Shown here piece after piece: positions 40,109 through 49,265 of a stretch of 64,000 nt of DNA (within the stretch, counting starts at the first letter, position 1; each line of letters starts with the position of its first letter). The position numbers were made by a program, and so were the translations under genes. The stretch comes from Hallella mizrahii (lineage in GTDB: Bacteria > Bacteroidota > Bacteroidia > Bacteroidales > Bacteroidaceae), in the NCBI RefSeq assembly GCF_009695775.1, contig NZ_VUNG01000011.1:23348-87347 (forward strand), in the 5' to 3' direction. Under the pieces are notes generated by a model. The model made no database searches and was not told where the DNA came from. It saw nothing but the letters and a program-made list of their open reading frames with translations.

Positions 40109-43100
40109 ATGAACACAATATTCAACAATCTAAAATATTTCATCAACCGCAAGGACGTGACCAATGAGGAGTGGGAGCATTTCTACCGCACACGCTGGGC
40201 CCACGACAAGGAGGTGCGCTCCACCCACGGTGTGAACTGCACCGGTTCCTGCTCATGGCGCATCTTCGTGAAGAAAGGTATCGTCACGTGGGAGATGCAG
40301 CAGACCGACTACCCTGCGACACGTCCTGGGCTACCCAACCATGAGCCGCGAGGCTGTCCACGCGGTGCCAGCTACAGCTGGTATCTCTATAACTCCGGAC
40401 GCGTGAAGCATCCGATGATTCGCAAGGAGCTCCTCGACCTCTGGGAGGCTGCCTTGGCCCAGCATCCCGACCCCGTCGAGGCGTGGGCGTCAATCATGGA
40501 GGATGAGCAGAAGCGCAACAGCTATAAGCGGGTGCGCGGACTCGGAGGCTTTGTACGCCTCGACTGGCCGACAGCACTGCAGATTATGTCGGCCAGCAAC
40601 ATCTACACCATCAAGAAGTTCGGGCCCGACCGCTTAGTGGGCTTCACGCCGATTCCTGCCTTCTCTATGCTCAGCTACGCCTCCGGCACACGCTACCTCA
40701 GCCTGCTTGGCGGTGCCTGCCTGAGCTTCTACGATTTCTATTGCGACCTTCCACCATCGTCGCCTCAGACGTGGGGCGAACAGACTGACGTACCGGAGAG
40801 TGCCGACTGGTACAACGCCTCGTTCCTCCTTCTTTGGGGCAGTAATGTGCCCACGACACGCACGCCCGACTCGCCGTTCTACACACAGGTGCGCTATAAA
40901 GGTACACAGGTTGCTGTTGTCTCACCAGACTATAGCGATGCCTCGAAGTTCGCCGACGTCTGGATGGCACCGAAGCAAGGTACCGACTCAGCACTGGGCA
41001 TGGCGATGGGGCATGTCATCCTCAAGGAGTTCTACAAAGACCGCACGGTGCCCTACTTCGACGAATACGTGCGCAAGTTCACCGATCTGCCCTTCCTCGT
41101 AAAGTTAGAGGATACCGGAGACGGGCGCTATGCCTCCGGTATGCTCCTTCGAGCTGCTGACCTCAAGGACAATTTTGGGGTGAAAGCGAAGGCCGAATGG
41201 TATCCTATCACTATCGATGACGTATCGGGCGAGCTTGTCACACCCAACGGCAGTATCGGCAGCCGATGGAACGACGAGGGGCGATGGAACCTCAAATGCG
41301 AAGACGTCCGGACGGGTAAGCCCTTCACACCACGGCTCTCGCTCATGGACCACCGCGATGACGTCGTGACACTCCTCGACCCATACTTCGGTGGTACCGA
41401 CTATCAGAATCCACATTTCGCCGCTACCCGCCATCCCGACATCATCGAGCACAAGGTGCCCGTCATACATATTGAGACGAAAGACGGTGTGGTGTGCTGT
41501 GCCAATGTCTTTGACCTATTAATGGCACATTATGGCATCGACCGCGGACTTGACGACGCCAACTGCGCCACGAGCTACGACGATGACCTGCCTTACACAC
41601 CGAAGTGGCAGGAACAAATCACCGGCGTGAAAGCCGAGAAGGTCATCCAGACAGCACGAGCCTTTGCTGCCACAGCAGAGAAGACACGCGGCAAGAGCAT
41701 GATCATCATCGGTGCCGGCGTCAACCAGTGGTATAACACCGACATGACCTACCGCGCTGCCATCAACATGTTGATGCTTTGCGGCACCCTCGGCGTCAAC
41801 GGTGGTGGTTGGAGCCATTATGTCGGTCAGGAGAAAGTGCGCCCACAAGCTGGCTGGGCACAGATGGCCTTCGCCTTAGACTGGAAGCGCCCACCACGCC
41901 ACATGAACACCGTGAGCTATATCTATGAGCATGCCGACCAATGGCGCTACGAGAAGGTGACCGTCGACGAACAACTGTCCCCCCTTGCCCATAAGGAGCC
42001 ATGGAAGGGCCTGACGCTCCTCGACTGCAACATCAAGAGTCAACGGATGGGCTGGCTGCCGTCGTCACCGGCGTTCAACCGCAGCTCCCTCGCCCTGTGC
42101 CGCGAAGCCACCGAGGCCGGCATGAGCGAGAAAGACTATGTCTGTCAGCAGCTCCATGAGGGCAAGCTGTCGCTGGCTGCCGAAGACCTCGACGCAAGGG
42201 AGAACAGTCCGAAGGTACTCTTCATCTGGCGCGCCAACCTCATCGGCTGCTCAGCCAAAGGCATGGAATATTTTATGAAGCATCTCCTCGGCGCACAGAA
42301 CAACGTGCTTGGCCAAAACTTAGAGCAGTGTGGACAGCCCTTGCCCAAATACGAGAAATGGCATTCCGAGGACACCGTCGGCAAACTCGACCTCGTGGTG
42401 AACATCGACTACCGCATGACGCAGTCGAGCATCTTCGCCGATATCGTCCTGCCCGCCGCCACATGGTATGAGAAAGAGGACATCTCCTCGACCGATATGC
42501 ACCCCTTCCTCCATCCTTTCAGCAAAGCCGTCGACCCCGTGTGGGAGAGTCGCACCGACTGGGATATCTTCCGAGAACTGTCGAAGGTCTTCTCCGAGAT
42601 GGCACACGGACATCTCGGCCACGAGAAAGACGTGGTCTACACACCACTGGCCCACGACAGCGCCGGAGAAATCAGCGAACCGCTTGATGTCAGCGACTGG
42701 AAGGAGACAGGAGAGATGCCGGAACCGGGGCGCAACATGGGCAACCTCGTCGTAGTCACGCGCGACTACCCCGACATCTACCGGCAATTTACTACCGTTG
42801 GTCCTAATATCCGCGACAAGGGCATCGGCGGCAAGGGCATCGGCTGGTCGGCACAAAAGGAATACGACGAGCTCAAAGCCATGAACGGTGTGGACCGCGA
42901 GGAAGGCATCAGCAAGGGCATGCCCCTCATCCGCGAGGCAACGCAAGCCTGCGACGCTGTGCTCACCCTCGACCCCACAAGCAACGGCGATGCCGCCTTC
43001 CGCTCATGGAAAGCGCTGGAGAAGAGTGTGGGACTGCCACTGGCGGAACCGCTCACGGCAGACTTCGGCAAGACGAAATACACCTATAAGGACCTCGTCG

Positions 43101-43801
43101 CCCAGCCCCGCCTGTCACTGCCCACACCCATCTGGTCGGGTATCAACAACAAGACCACGGAGTATACCGCCAACTACACCAACATACATTATCTCATCCC
43201 GTGGCGCACAGTGACCGGCCGTCAGAGCTTCTATCAGGACCATCCGTGGATGCGTGCCTTCGGTGAGGCCCTTGTGAGCTACAAGCCGCCACTGGCGAAG
43301 AAGGAAATCAACAACCTCAAAGAGCGGCTCCATCTCAGCGACGACACGCTGGCACTGAACCTGCTCACGCCCCATAACAAGTGGACCATCCACTCGTCGT
43401 GGAACGACAACCTGCTGATGCTCACCCTCGGACGCGGTGGTCCCGTCATCTGGATGAGCGAGACCGATGCTGCCAAGCTCAGCATCTGCGACAACGACTG
43501 GGTGGAGGTCATCAACGACAACGGATCTGCCATGGCACGAGCTTGCGTAAGCCAGCGCATCCCCGAGGGCGCACTCTATATGTATCATAACCAGGGCCGT
43601 ACTGTCAATGTGCCGCTCAGTCCGCTGACGGGTAACCGTGGAGGCATTCATAACTCCATCTCGCGGCTCTGTCCCAAGCCTACACATATGATCGGTGGCT
43701 ATGCGCAACTGTCATACAGCTTGAACTATTACGGTACGATAGGTGCCAACCGCGATGAGTATGTGCTGTTGAGAAAAGTCGACAACGTAAATTGGGAATA
43801 A
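40109..43801 (+). CDS. narG: Respiratory nitrate reductase alpha subunit
   Basis: NarG is the molybdenum-containing catalytic subunit that reduces nitrate to nitrite on the cytoplasmic side of the membrane. The 1230-residue protein is collinear with E. coli NarG and very similar by eye. The FS0 [4Fe-4S] ligands are H40, C44, C48 (HGVNCTGSCSW) and C83 (GCPRGASYSWYLY). The TRTPDSPF segment contains the expected Asp ligand of molybdenum. NWYNTDMTYR-, TLGRGGPVIW- and PKPTHMIGGYAQLSY-type motifs follow. No twin-arginine signal is present, as usual for NarG. narH starts 2 bases after its stop. Confidence 0.97.
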   Translation: MNTIFNNLKYFINRKDVTNEEWEHFYRTRWAHDKEVRSTHGVNCTGSCSWRIFVKKGIVTWEMQQTDYPATRPGLPNHEPRGCPRGASYSWYLYNSGRVKHPMIRKELLDLWEAALAQHPDPVEAWASIMEDEQKRNSYKRVRGLGGFVRLDWPTALQIMSASNIYTIKKFGPDRLVGFTPIPAFSMLSYASGTRYLSLLGGACLSFYDFYCDLPPSSPQTWGEQTDVPESADWYNASFLLLWGSNVPTTRTPDSPFYTQVRYKGTQVAVVSPDYSDASKFADVWMAPKQGTDSALGMAMGHVILKEFYKDRTVPYFDEYVRKFTDLPFLVKLEDTGDGRYASGMLLRAADLKDNFGVKAKAEWYPITIDDVSGELVTPNGSIGSRWNDEGRWNLKCEDVRTGKPFTPRLSLMDHRDDVVTLLDPYFGGTDYQNPHFAATRHPDIIEHKVPVIHIETKDGVVCCANVFDLLMAHYGIDRGLDDANCATSYDDDLPYTPKWQEQITGVKAEKVIQTARAFAATAEKTRGKSMIIIGAGVNQWYNTDMTYRAAINMLMLCGTLGVNGGGWSHYVGQEKVRPQAGWAQMAFALDWKRPPRHMNTVSYIYEHADQWRYEKVTVDEQLSPLAHKEPWKGLTLLDCNIKSQRMGWLPSSPAFNRSSLALCREATEAGMSEKDYVCQQLHEGKLSLAAEDLDARENSPKVLFIWRANLIGCSAKGMEYFMKHLLGAQNNVLGQNLEQCGQPLPKYEKWHSEDTVGKLDLVVNIDYRMTQSSIFADIVLPAATWYEKEDISSTDMHPFLHPFSKAVDPVWESRTDWDIFRELSKVFSEMAHGHLGHEKDVVYTPLAHDSAGEISEPLDVSDWKETGEMPEPGRNMGNLVVVTRDYPDIYRQFTTVGPNIRDKGIGGKGIGWSAQKEYDELKAMNGVDREEGISKGMPLIREATQACDAVLTLDPTSNGDAAFRSWKALEKSVGLPLAEPLTADFGKTKYTYKDLVAQPRLSLPTPIWSGINNKTTEYTANYTNIHYLIPWRTVTGRQSFYQDHPWMRAFGEALVSYKPPLAKKEINNLKERLHLSDDTLALNLLTPHNKWTIHSSWNDNLLMLTLGRGGPVIWMSETDAAKLSICDNDWVEVINDNGSAMARACVSQRIPEGALYMYHNQGRTVNVPLSPLTGNRGGIHNSISRLCPKPTHMIGGYAQLSYSLNYYGTIGANRDEYVLLRKVDNVNWE

Positions 43802-43802
43802 G

Positions 43803-45311
43803 ATGAAGATCAAGACACAAATAGCAATGGTCCTCAATCTGGACAAATGCATAGGTTGCCACACATGCTCCGTGACCTGCAAGAACGTGTGGACATCGCG
43901 TAAGGGTATGGAATATGCGTGGTGGAATAATGTAGAGACCAAGCCAGGACCCGGTTATCCTAAGAAGTGGGAAGACCAGGATAAATACCGCGGAGGATGG
44001 GTGCGGACCAAGGACGGCAGCACAACGCTACGTCTCGGCAACCGTCCGAAGGTGATGTCACAGCTCTTCTCCAATCCTTATCTGCCTCAGGTGAGCGACT
44101 ACTACGAGCCGTTCACCTTCGCCTTCTCATCGCTGAAAGGCAAGCGGCGGCTGAAGACGCCACCCTCTGCACGACCCTTTTCCATGATTACGGGCAAGCA
44201 GATGGACAAAGTCAAGGACGGTCCCAACTGGGAGGATGACCTCGCAGGAACATTCGACGAACGCAAGAGCGACCCCAACCTCAACGGCATTGACACGCAG
44301 GGCTTTGAGGAGTTTGAGCGTACATTTATGTTCTACGTACCGCGTCTCTGTGAGCACTGTCTGCATCCAGCGTGCATACCCAGTTGTCCCTCAGGTGCCA
44401 TCTACAAACGCAAGGATGGCGTAGTACTAATCAATCAGGACCGATGCCGTGGCTGGCGCCAGTGCGTGTCGGCTTGTCCGTATAAGAAAATCTATTTCAA
44501 CCACCAGCGTATGAAGAGCGAGAAATGCGTCTTCTGCTATCCGCGCATCGAGGACGGACAGCCCACGGTGTGCAGCGAGACCTGTGTGGGGCGCATGCGC
44601 TACCTCGGTGTCATCCTATACGATGCAGAGAAGATCGACGACTACGCCGCTGCTGATGAGCGCGAACTGGTCAGCCGTCAGCGTGAGATGATACTCGATC
44701 CCAACGATCCCACGGTCATCGCTGAGGCTGAGCGGCAGGGTATCAGTCACAACTATATCCTGGCTGCGCAGAAGAGTCCTACGTACAAAATGATGAAAGA
44801 GTGGGCCATAGCCTTCCCCCTTCACCCAGAGTACCGTACACTGCCCATGGTGTGGTATGTACCAGCCATGAGTCCAAAGAAAGAGAAACTATCTGAAGAA
44901 GAGCAGAAAGCCGACAGCAGTAATACTACGGAGATGGATTATTTCGCCAAGGTTGACGACATGCGCATCCCGGCACAGTATTTCGCCAACCTGCTCACGG
45001 CGGGAGACCCACAGCCCATACGCCAAGCCCTCGCCAAGCTCGTCGCCCTGCGTGCGTTCATGCGGCGGAAGACCGTCGACGGTGTGGAACACCCTGACGT
45101 GCCCGAAGCTTTGGGACTCTCGGCAGAACAATACGATGACATGTACCGCCTGCTCGCCATCGCTAACTATGAAGACCGATTTGTCATCCCCTCAGCACCC
45201 AAGCAGCAAGGCAGTCACCATTTTGACGAGCGGACGGGGCTCGGCTTCGACGATGAAGAACAGAACTTCGTAGAAGGCTGCAAGCGCCACAACCTCTTCG
45301 CCGGTAGGTAA
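43803..45311 (+). CDS. narH: Respiratory nitrate reductase beta subunit
   Basis: NarH carries the iron-sulfur wire (three [4Fe-4S] and one [3Fe-4S]) between NarI and NarG. The 502-residue protein shows the first cluster motif LDKCIGCHTCSVTCKNVW, the second group LCEHCLHPACIPSCPSG, and CRGWRQCVSACPYKK, in which Trp replaces one cysteine at the [3Fe-4S] site as in E. coli NarH. The CVFCYPRIEDGQPTVCSETC block completes the set. It lies 2 bases after narG and 15 before narJ. Confidence 0.97.
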   Translation: MKIKTQIAMVLNLDKCIGCHTCSVTCKNVWTSRKGMEYAWWNNVETKPGPGYPKKWEDQDKYRGGWVRTKDGSTTLRLGNRPKVMSQLFSNPYLPQVSDYYEPFTFAFSSLKGKRRLKTPPSARPFSMITGKQMDKVKDGPNWEDDLAGTFDERKSDPNLNGIDTQGFEEFERTFMFYVPRLCEHCLHPACIPSCPSGAIYKRKDGVVLINQDRCRGWRQCVSACPYKKIYFNHQRMKSEKCVFCYPRIEDGQPTVCSETCVGRMRYLGVILYDAEKIDDYAAADERELVSRQREMILDPNDPTVIAEAERQGISHNYILAAQKSPTYKMMKEWAIAFPLHPEYRTLPMVWYVPAMSPKKEKLSEEEQKADSSNTTEMDYFAKVDDMRIPAQYFANLLTAGDPQPIRQALAKLVALRAFMRRKTVDGVEHPDVPEALGLSAEQYDDMYRLLAIANYEDRFVIPSAPKQQGSHHFDERTGLGFDDEEQNFVEGCKRHNLFAGR

Positions 45312-45326
45312 ACAAAGCCATAGACG

Positions 45327-45830
45327 ATGATACAGACATATAATATTCTCTCCCTCCTTCTCGACTATCCCACAGAAACACTGTGGGACAGCCGCAGTGA
45401 GGTGCTCCCGGCTCTCATGGCTGAGGGCGTGCTCAATGAGAAAGCACTCGACTGCATCCGGTCCTTCCTCAACTATGTGGCGACGTTTGACAACGCACGC
45501 AGTTGGCAAGCAGCCTACAGCGACCTCTTCGATACCGCAACGAAGACCAACCTCTATCTCTTCGACATGGTCTACGGCACGAGCCGCGACCGCGGACAGG
45601 CCATGGTAGACCTGAAAGAGGAGTATCTCAAAGCAGGACTCATGCCTGCCGAAGACGAGCTACCCGACTACCTGCCGATGTATTTGCAGTATGTTGCCAG
45701 CATGGGCAGCCAGACAGAGGCACATGCCGCTATCGACGACATCCGTGACGTACTCTCGAAAATGGACGACCGCTTCCGGAAGGAGCGGCATCCCTATGAG
45801 CCACTCATCGCGCTCTTGAAAGAACTTTAA
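45327..45830 (+). CDS. narJ: Nitrate reductase assembly chaperone NarJ
   Basis: NarJ is a cytoplasmic TorD/DmsD-type chaperone that keeps apo-NarGH ready for cofactor insertion and membrane docking. The 167-residue protein opens with YNILSLLLDYPTETLW and contains the NarJ landmarks LYLFDMVYGTSRDRGQAM and LPDYLPMYLQY. It is shorter than E. coli NarJ (about 236 aa), lacking most of the C-terminal tail, which is common in distant homologues. It lies 12 bases before narI. Confidence 0.93.
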   Translation: MIQTYNILSLLLDYPTETLWDSRSEVLPALMAEGVLNEKALDCIRSFLNYVATFDNARSWQAAYSDLFDTATKTNLYLFDMVYGTSRDRGQAMVDLKEEYLKAGLMPAEDELPDYLPMYLQYVASMGSQTEAHAAIDDIRDVLSKMDDRFRKERHPYEPLIALLKEL

Positions 45831-45842
45831 ACACCCGACGCT

Positions 45843-46508
45843 ATGCACACTTTTCTATTCCAATATCTCCCATATATCGCCGGCGCACTGTTCGTCTGTG
45901 GTGTCACTTACCGCATCGCAGCGCAAGGTAAGACGGTGCAAGCTTATTCCACTCAGTTTCTGAGCAACGACCCGCTACTCAAGTGGGGCAGCAACCTCTT
46001 CCATGTAGGCATCATCCTGGTGTTCTTCGGACATATCTTCGGACTGCTCGCTCCTGAGTGGTCCTACGATTGGCTCATCACCAACGAGCAGAAACGACAG
46101 CTCGCCATCATCATGGGCAGCGGTGCGGGACTCATCACCCTCGTGGGAATCTGTCTGCTGACGCTGCGACGCTTCACCAACAGCCGTGTCGTGGCCAACA
46201 GCCATCTCGGCGACTATCTCTTTGTGGTGCTCATCTTCCTGCAGATTGTCACAGGACTGCTGGGAACCGTAGAGACCGTCAACAGCGACCTCGACCACTA
46301 TATGAACCTCGACCGTTGGGCGCAGGGACTCTTCACCTTCCTGCCCGGAGCCTCCGACTATATCGCTCATGCCTCGCTGCCCCATAAGATTCATATCCTC
46401 CTCGGCTTCCTCCTGGTCATCATCTTTCCTTTCACCAAGCTGATGCACATGACGGCAATACCCGTGAGGTATCTCATCGACTATTTCCAACGGATGATAA
46501 AAAGATAA
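45843..46508 (+). CDS. narI: Nitrate reductase gamma subunit (cytochrome b)
   Basis: NarI is the membrane di-heme subunit that oxidises the quinol pool (menaquinol in Bacteroidetes). The 221-residue protein has five membrane helices and the conserved histidine regions: FHVGIILVFFGHIFGL in helix 2 and HASLPHKIHILLGFLLVIIFP in helix 5, which supply the heme ligands. The length matches E. coli NarI (225 aa). With NarG and NarH it completes a standard membrane-bound nitrate reductase. Confidence 0.95.
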   Translation: MHTFLFQYLPYIAGALFVCGVTYRIAAQGKTVQAYSTQFLSNDPLLKWGSNLFHVGIILVFFGHIFGLLAPEWSYDWLITNEQKRQLAIIMGSGAGLITLVGICLLTLRRFTNSRVVANSHLGDYLFVVLIFLQIVTGLLGTVETVNSDLDHYMNLDRWAQGLFTFLPGASDYIAHASLPHKIHILLGFLLVIIFPFTKLMHMTAIPVRYLIDYFQRMIKR

Positions 46509-46545
46509 TCATTCATAGTATTCAAATAAAAAACGCAAGCACATT

Positions 46546-48486
46546 ATGTTGTTACTATCTGCTGCCGTGGCGGCACTGCCCTTAACGGCCAAACCACTCA
46601 TGGATACTGCCCAAGTGTTCCACTTGGGCGAAGTGAAGGTGTTTGAGCACCAACGTACTTTCAAAGCCAATCAGGTCAGCGATGACTTCATCAAGTCGGC
46701 AGACATACAACGCGTCTCCGAAGCCCTCAACTGGGTGCCGGGACTTATAGTCCAGGAGGCAGGCGGTCGTAGCGAAGCCGGCTTCACACTCCGCGGCATC
46801 AGCAGCGCCGACGTACCCATCTATATTGACGGCGTGCCCATGACGGCACCCTACGATGGCACCGTAGACCTCTACCGACTCCCCGCTGGAATGCTAAGCA
46901 AGATAGATGTCAACAAGTCGGCCAGCTCACTGCTTTTAGGCGGCAACACACTCGGACCATCTATCAACCTCATCTCACGACAACCCCAGAAGCCGCTGGA
47001 GTTGCATTTCGACGTGAACACCCTCTGGCACGGCAACCTCAACGTGGGTGGACGCTGGGGGCAGTGGTTTGCGCAGGTGGACATTGGCTATGCCAACGTC
47101 AGCAACTTCCGACTTCCACACAGCTATCCTACCGACTCACCATATCTTGACGGACACAAACGGCTCAACTCCCGGACACGGGACGTCAACCTCAACGCCA
47201 AGGTAGGCTTCGTGCCCAATGCCACCGACGAGTATGTCGTGGGCTACACACTCGTGCGCGCTGAGAAACATATCCCACCTTATCTCGGTGAGAACGGAAA
47301 AGCACAGTTCCGTATCTATCCTGAATGGAACAAGGACGAGGTCTATTTCCATTCCATGACACGGCTGACTCCCACACTCACACTGAAGAGCCGGTTGTGG
47401 TACGACACCTTCAAGAATACACTCGACTCCTACGACGACTTTACCTATTCCACTCAGCAGGGCAAGCAGGGATGGACAAGTATCTACAACGACTACGCCT
47501 TGGGGGCCAACGCCAACATCATCTGGTCTACAGCCAACAACAACGACCTGAAGTTTGGCGTGAACTACAAATATGATGTCCACCGTTCTCATAATGTAGG
47601 TGAACCGGTAGCACATCTCAGCGAGGGCATCTACTCTTTTGTCATGGAGGACGAAGCGCGCCTCAACCGGCAGTTGTCCCTCACGGCTTCTATAGGATGG
47701 TTTGGACGTCAGGGCTACAAGGTGGAGGAATACAACAGCAAGACAGGTATCTCCGACCTGCCCAACTCCCACGACAGCAACATCAATGCCCTTGCCGCAC
47801 TCGACTACCATCCTTCTGCCAACCAGCACCTCAGGTTCACGATGAGCCGCTCCTCGCTCTTCGCCCGTATGAAGGACAGATACTCTTATAAGCTCGGTAA
47901 GGCCATCCCGAATCCCGACTTAGGCACACAGAACGCCATCAACCTCGATATCGCCTACGAGGGACGTTGGCATAACCTCTCCTGGCAGGCAGGAGCATTC
48001 TATAACTTCATCAACGACATCATCCAGGAGGTCACGGGCGTCGATGCCAGCGACCCGAAAATCTATCAGTTGCAAAATCGGGGAAAGGCACAGTACCGTG
48101 GTTTTGAGTTTGGTGCCGGCTATGAACTTTCCTGGCTGACGGCTCATGCCAACTACAGTATGACCGATCAGCGCAACATGGACCATAAGGACCTGAAGTT
48201 TCTCTACAGTCCGAAGAGCAAGTTCACTGCCTTCTTGGAGTTGCGCCCCATCTGGCACCTACGCTTGCAGGGACGTCTGATCGCACAGAGCAAAGCCTTC
48301 TCGTCGTCCAACGGCAGCACCTCCACGGCTGGCTTCGCCACCATTGATGCCAGCCTGGCACGGAAGATATGGAAGACAGATGTCAAGGTGGGGGTGCTCA
48401 ACGTTGCCGACCGGGTTTACGAATACACGGAGGGATACCCCTTGCGTGGCCGCACATGGTATGCCAGTATATCCTTTGATTTATAA
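46546..48486 (+). CDS. TonB-dependent receptor linked to the nitrate operon
   Basis: This 646-residue outer-membrane receptor has a short signal peptide (LLLSAAVAALPLTAKP), a plug with LNWVPGLIVQEAGGRSEAG, TLRGISSADVPIYIDGVPM and NKSASSLLLGGNTLGPSINL, and a barrel ending YASISFDL. It lacks the carboxypeptidase-like domain and any adjacent SusD, so it looks like a metal- or cofactor-type receptor rather than a glycan one. It follows narI by 37 bases and is followed by the NTPase after 3 bases. Cargo is unknown; molybdate, iron or heme would fit the operon (inference). Confidence 0.85.
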   Translation: MLLLSAAVAALPLTAKPLMDTAQVFHLGEVKVFEHQRTFKANQVSDDFIKSADIQRVSEALNWVPGLIVQEAGGRSEAGFTLRGISSADVPIYIDGVPMTAPYDGTVDLYRLPAGMLSKIDVNKSASSLLLGGNTLGPSINLISRQPQKPLELHFDVNTLWHGNLNVGGRWGQWFAQVDIGYANVSNFRLPHSYPTDSPYLDGHKRLNSRTRDVNLNAKVGFVPNATDEYVVGYTLVRAEKHIPPYLGENGKAQFRIYPEWNKDEVYFHSMTRLTPTLTLKSRLWYDTFKNTLDSYDDFTYSTQQGKQGWTSIYNDYALGANANIIWSTANNNDLKFGVNYKYDVHRSHNVGEPVAHLSEGIYSFVMEDEARLNRQLSLTASIGWFGRQGYKVEEYNSKTGISDLPNSHDSNINALAALDYHPSANQHLRFTMSRSSLFARMKDRYSYKLGKAIPNPDLGTQNAINLDIAYEGRWHNLSWQAGAFYNFINDIIQEVTGVDASDPKIYQLQNRGKAQYRGFEFGAGYELSWLTAHANYSMTDQRNMDHKDLKFLYSPKSKFTAFLELRPIWHLRLQGRLIAQSKAFSSSNGSTSTAGFATIDASLARKIWKTDVKVGVLNVADRVYEYTEGYPLRGRTWYASISFDL

Positions 48487-48489
48487 GAT

Positions 48490-49029
48490 ATGAAGATAAC
48501 TATTTTCACAGGACCGCGTGGTGCCGGTAAGTCCACGCGCTTCATACACGAATACCGAAGCCACGGCAACGGCCTCTGCTTCTTCTCCTTGAAGAAGCGG
48601 GACGATGATGGAAATGTCTGCGCCTACGACCTCGTGCTCTATCCCAAGGGCGAGGAGCTGCCCTTCTTTGTGAAAGACCCTGACGTCGACATGGAGACAG
48701 CATCGAAGGAGACGCTGGCAGTAAGAGACCTCACCAACGGGCTGATGCACAGTTGCAGCTATTTCGTTCATCTCTCTGCCTTCGACCGCGCCATGCAATA
48801 TTATAAGGAGCATCCAGAAGCCAAAGAAATATGGATAGACGAGATTGGGCGCATAGAAGTGGCAGGCAAGGGCTTTTATGAATTGCTGATGACTGCCATT
48901 GTTGACGGTAAAGATGTATTTATCGTAGCACGCAACAATTTTGTACCAAAACTCATACCTCTGCTGCCAACTGATGCTGACATCAATATAGTGGAAATCA
49001 ACACTAATAAAACCGAAACACCTACATGA
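48490..49029 (+). CDS. P-loop nucleoside-triphosphatase (THEP1/NTPase_1-like)
   Basis: This 179-residue protein has a Walker A motif (FTGPRGAGKST) at its N-terminus and a Walker B region IWIDEIGRIEVAG, the hallmark of the THEP1/DUF265 nucleoside-triphosphatase family. It lies 3 bases after the TonB-receptor gene, at the end of the nitrate operon. THEP1 proteins hydrolyse NTPs in vitro with no clear cellular role. Position next to mobA-nar genes raises the idea that it takes the place of the GTP-binding MobB helper, which the window lacks (inference). The 236 bases after it hold no gene. Confidence 0.78.
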   Translation: MKITIFTGPRGAGKSTRFIHEYRSHGNGLCFFSLKKRDDDGNVCAYDLVLYPKGEELPFFVKDPDVDMETASKETLAVRDLTNGLMHSCSYFVHLSAFDRAMQYYKEHPEAKEIWIDEIGRIEVAGKGFYELLMTAIVDGKDVFIVARNNFVPKLIPLLPTDADINIVEINTNKTETPT

Positions 49030-49225
49030 TGATTTAAAGCCCTTCCAACGGTAATAATCATTGAAGCAAATATCAAAGGTCTATTTCTTCTATTTGTGTA
49101 CAACTAACATCTCGTTGATAATCAAATAGACTTCTACCATGACGGAGTTGGGTGATTTCCTGTTTTAAAACGAAAAGAATGTCTATAAAAAAGCGATAGG
49201 ACTATGATTCTTAGAAAAAAAGTAC

Positions 49226-49233
49226 TATATTTG
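49226..49233 (+). promoter_or_regulatory. -7 box for the nucleoside kinase
   Basis: TATATTTG fits TAnnTTTG, 32 bases before the start at 49266. No -33 box is clear. Confidence 0.5.
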
Positions 49234-49265
49234 CAAGGTAAGATTAAAAATAAGAGTCAAAGACT

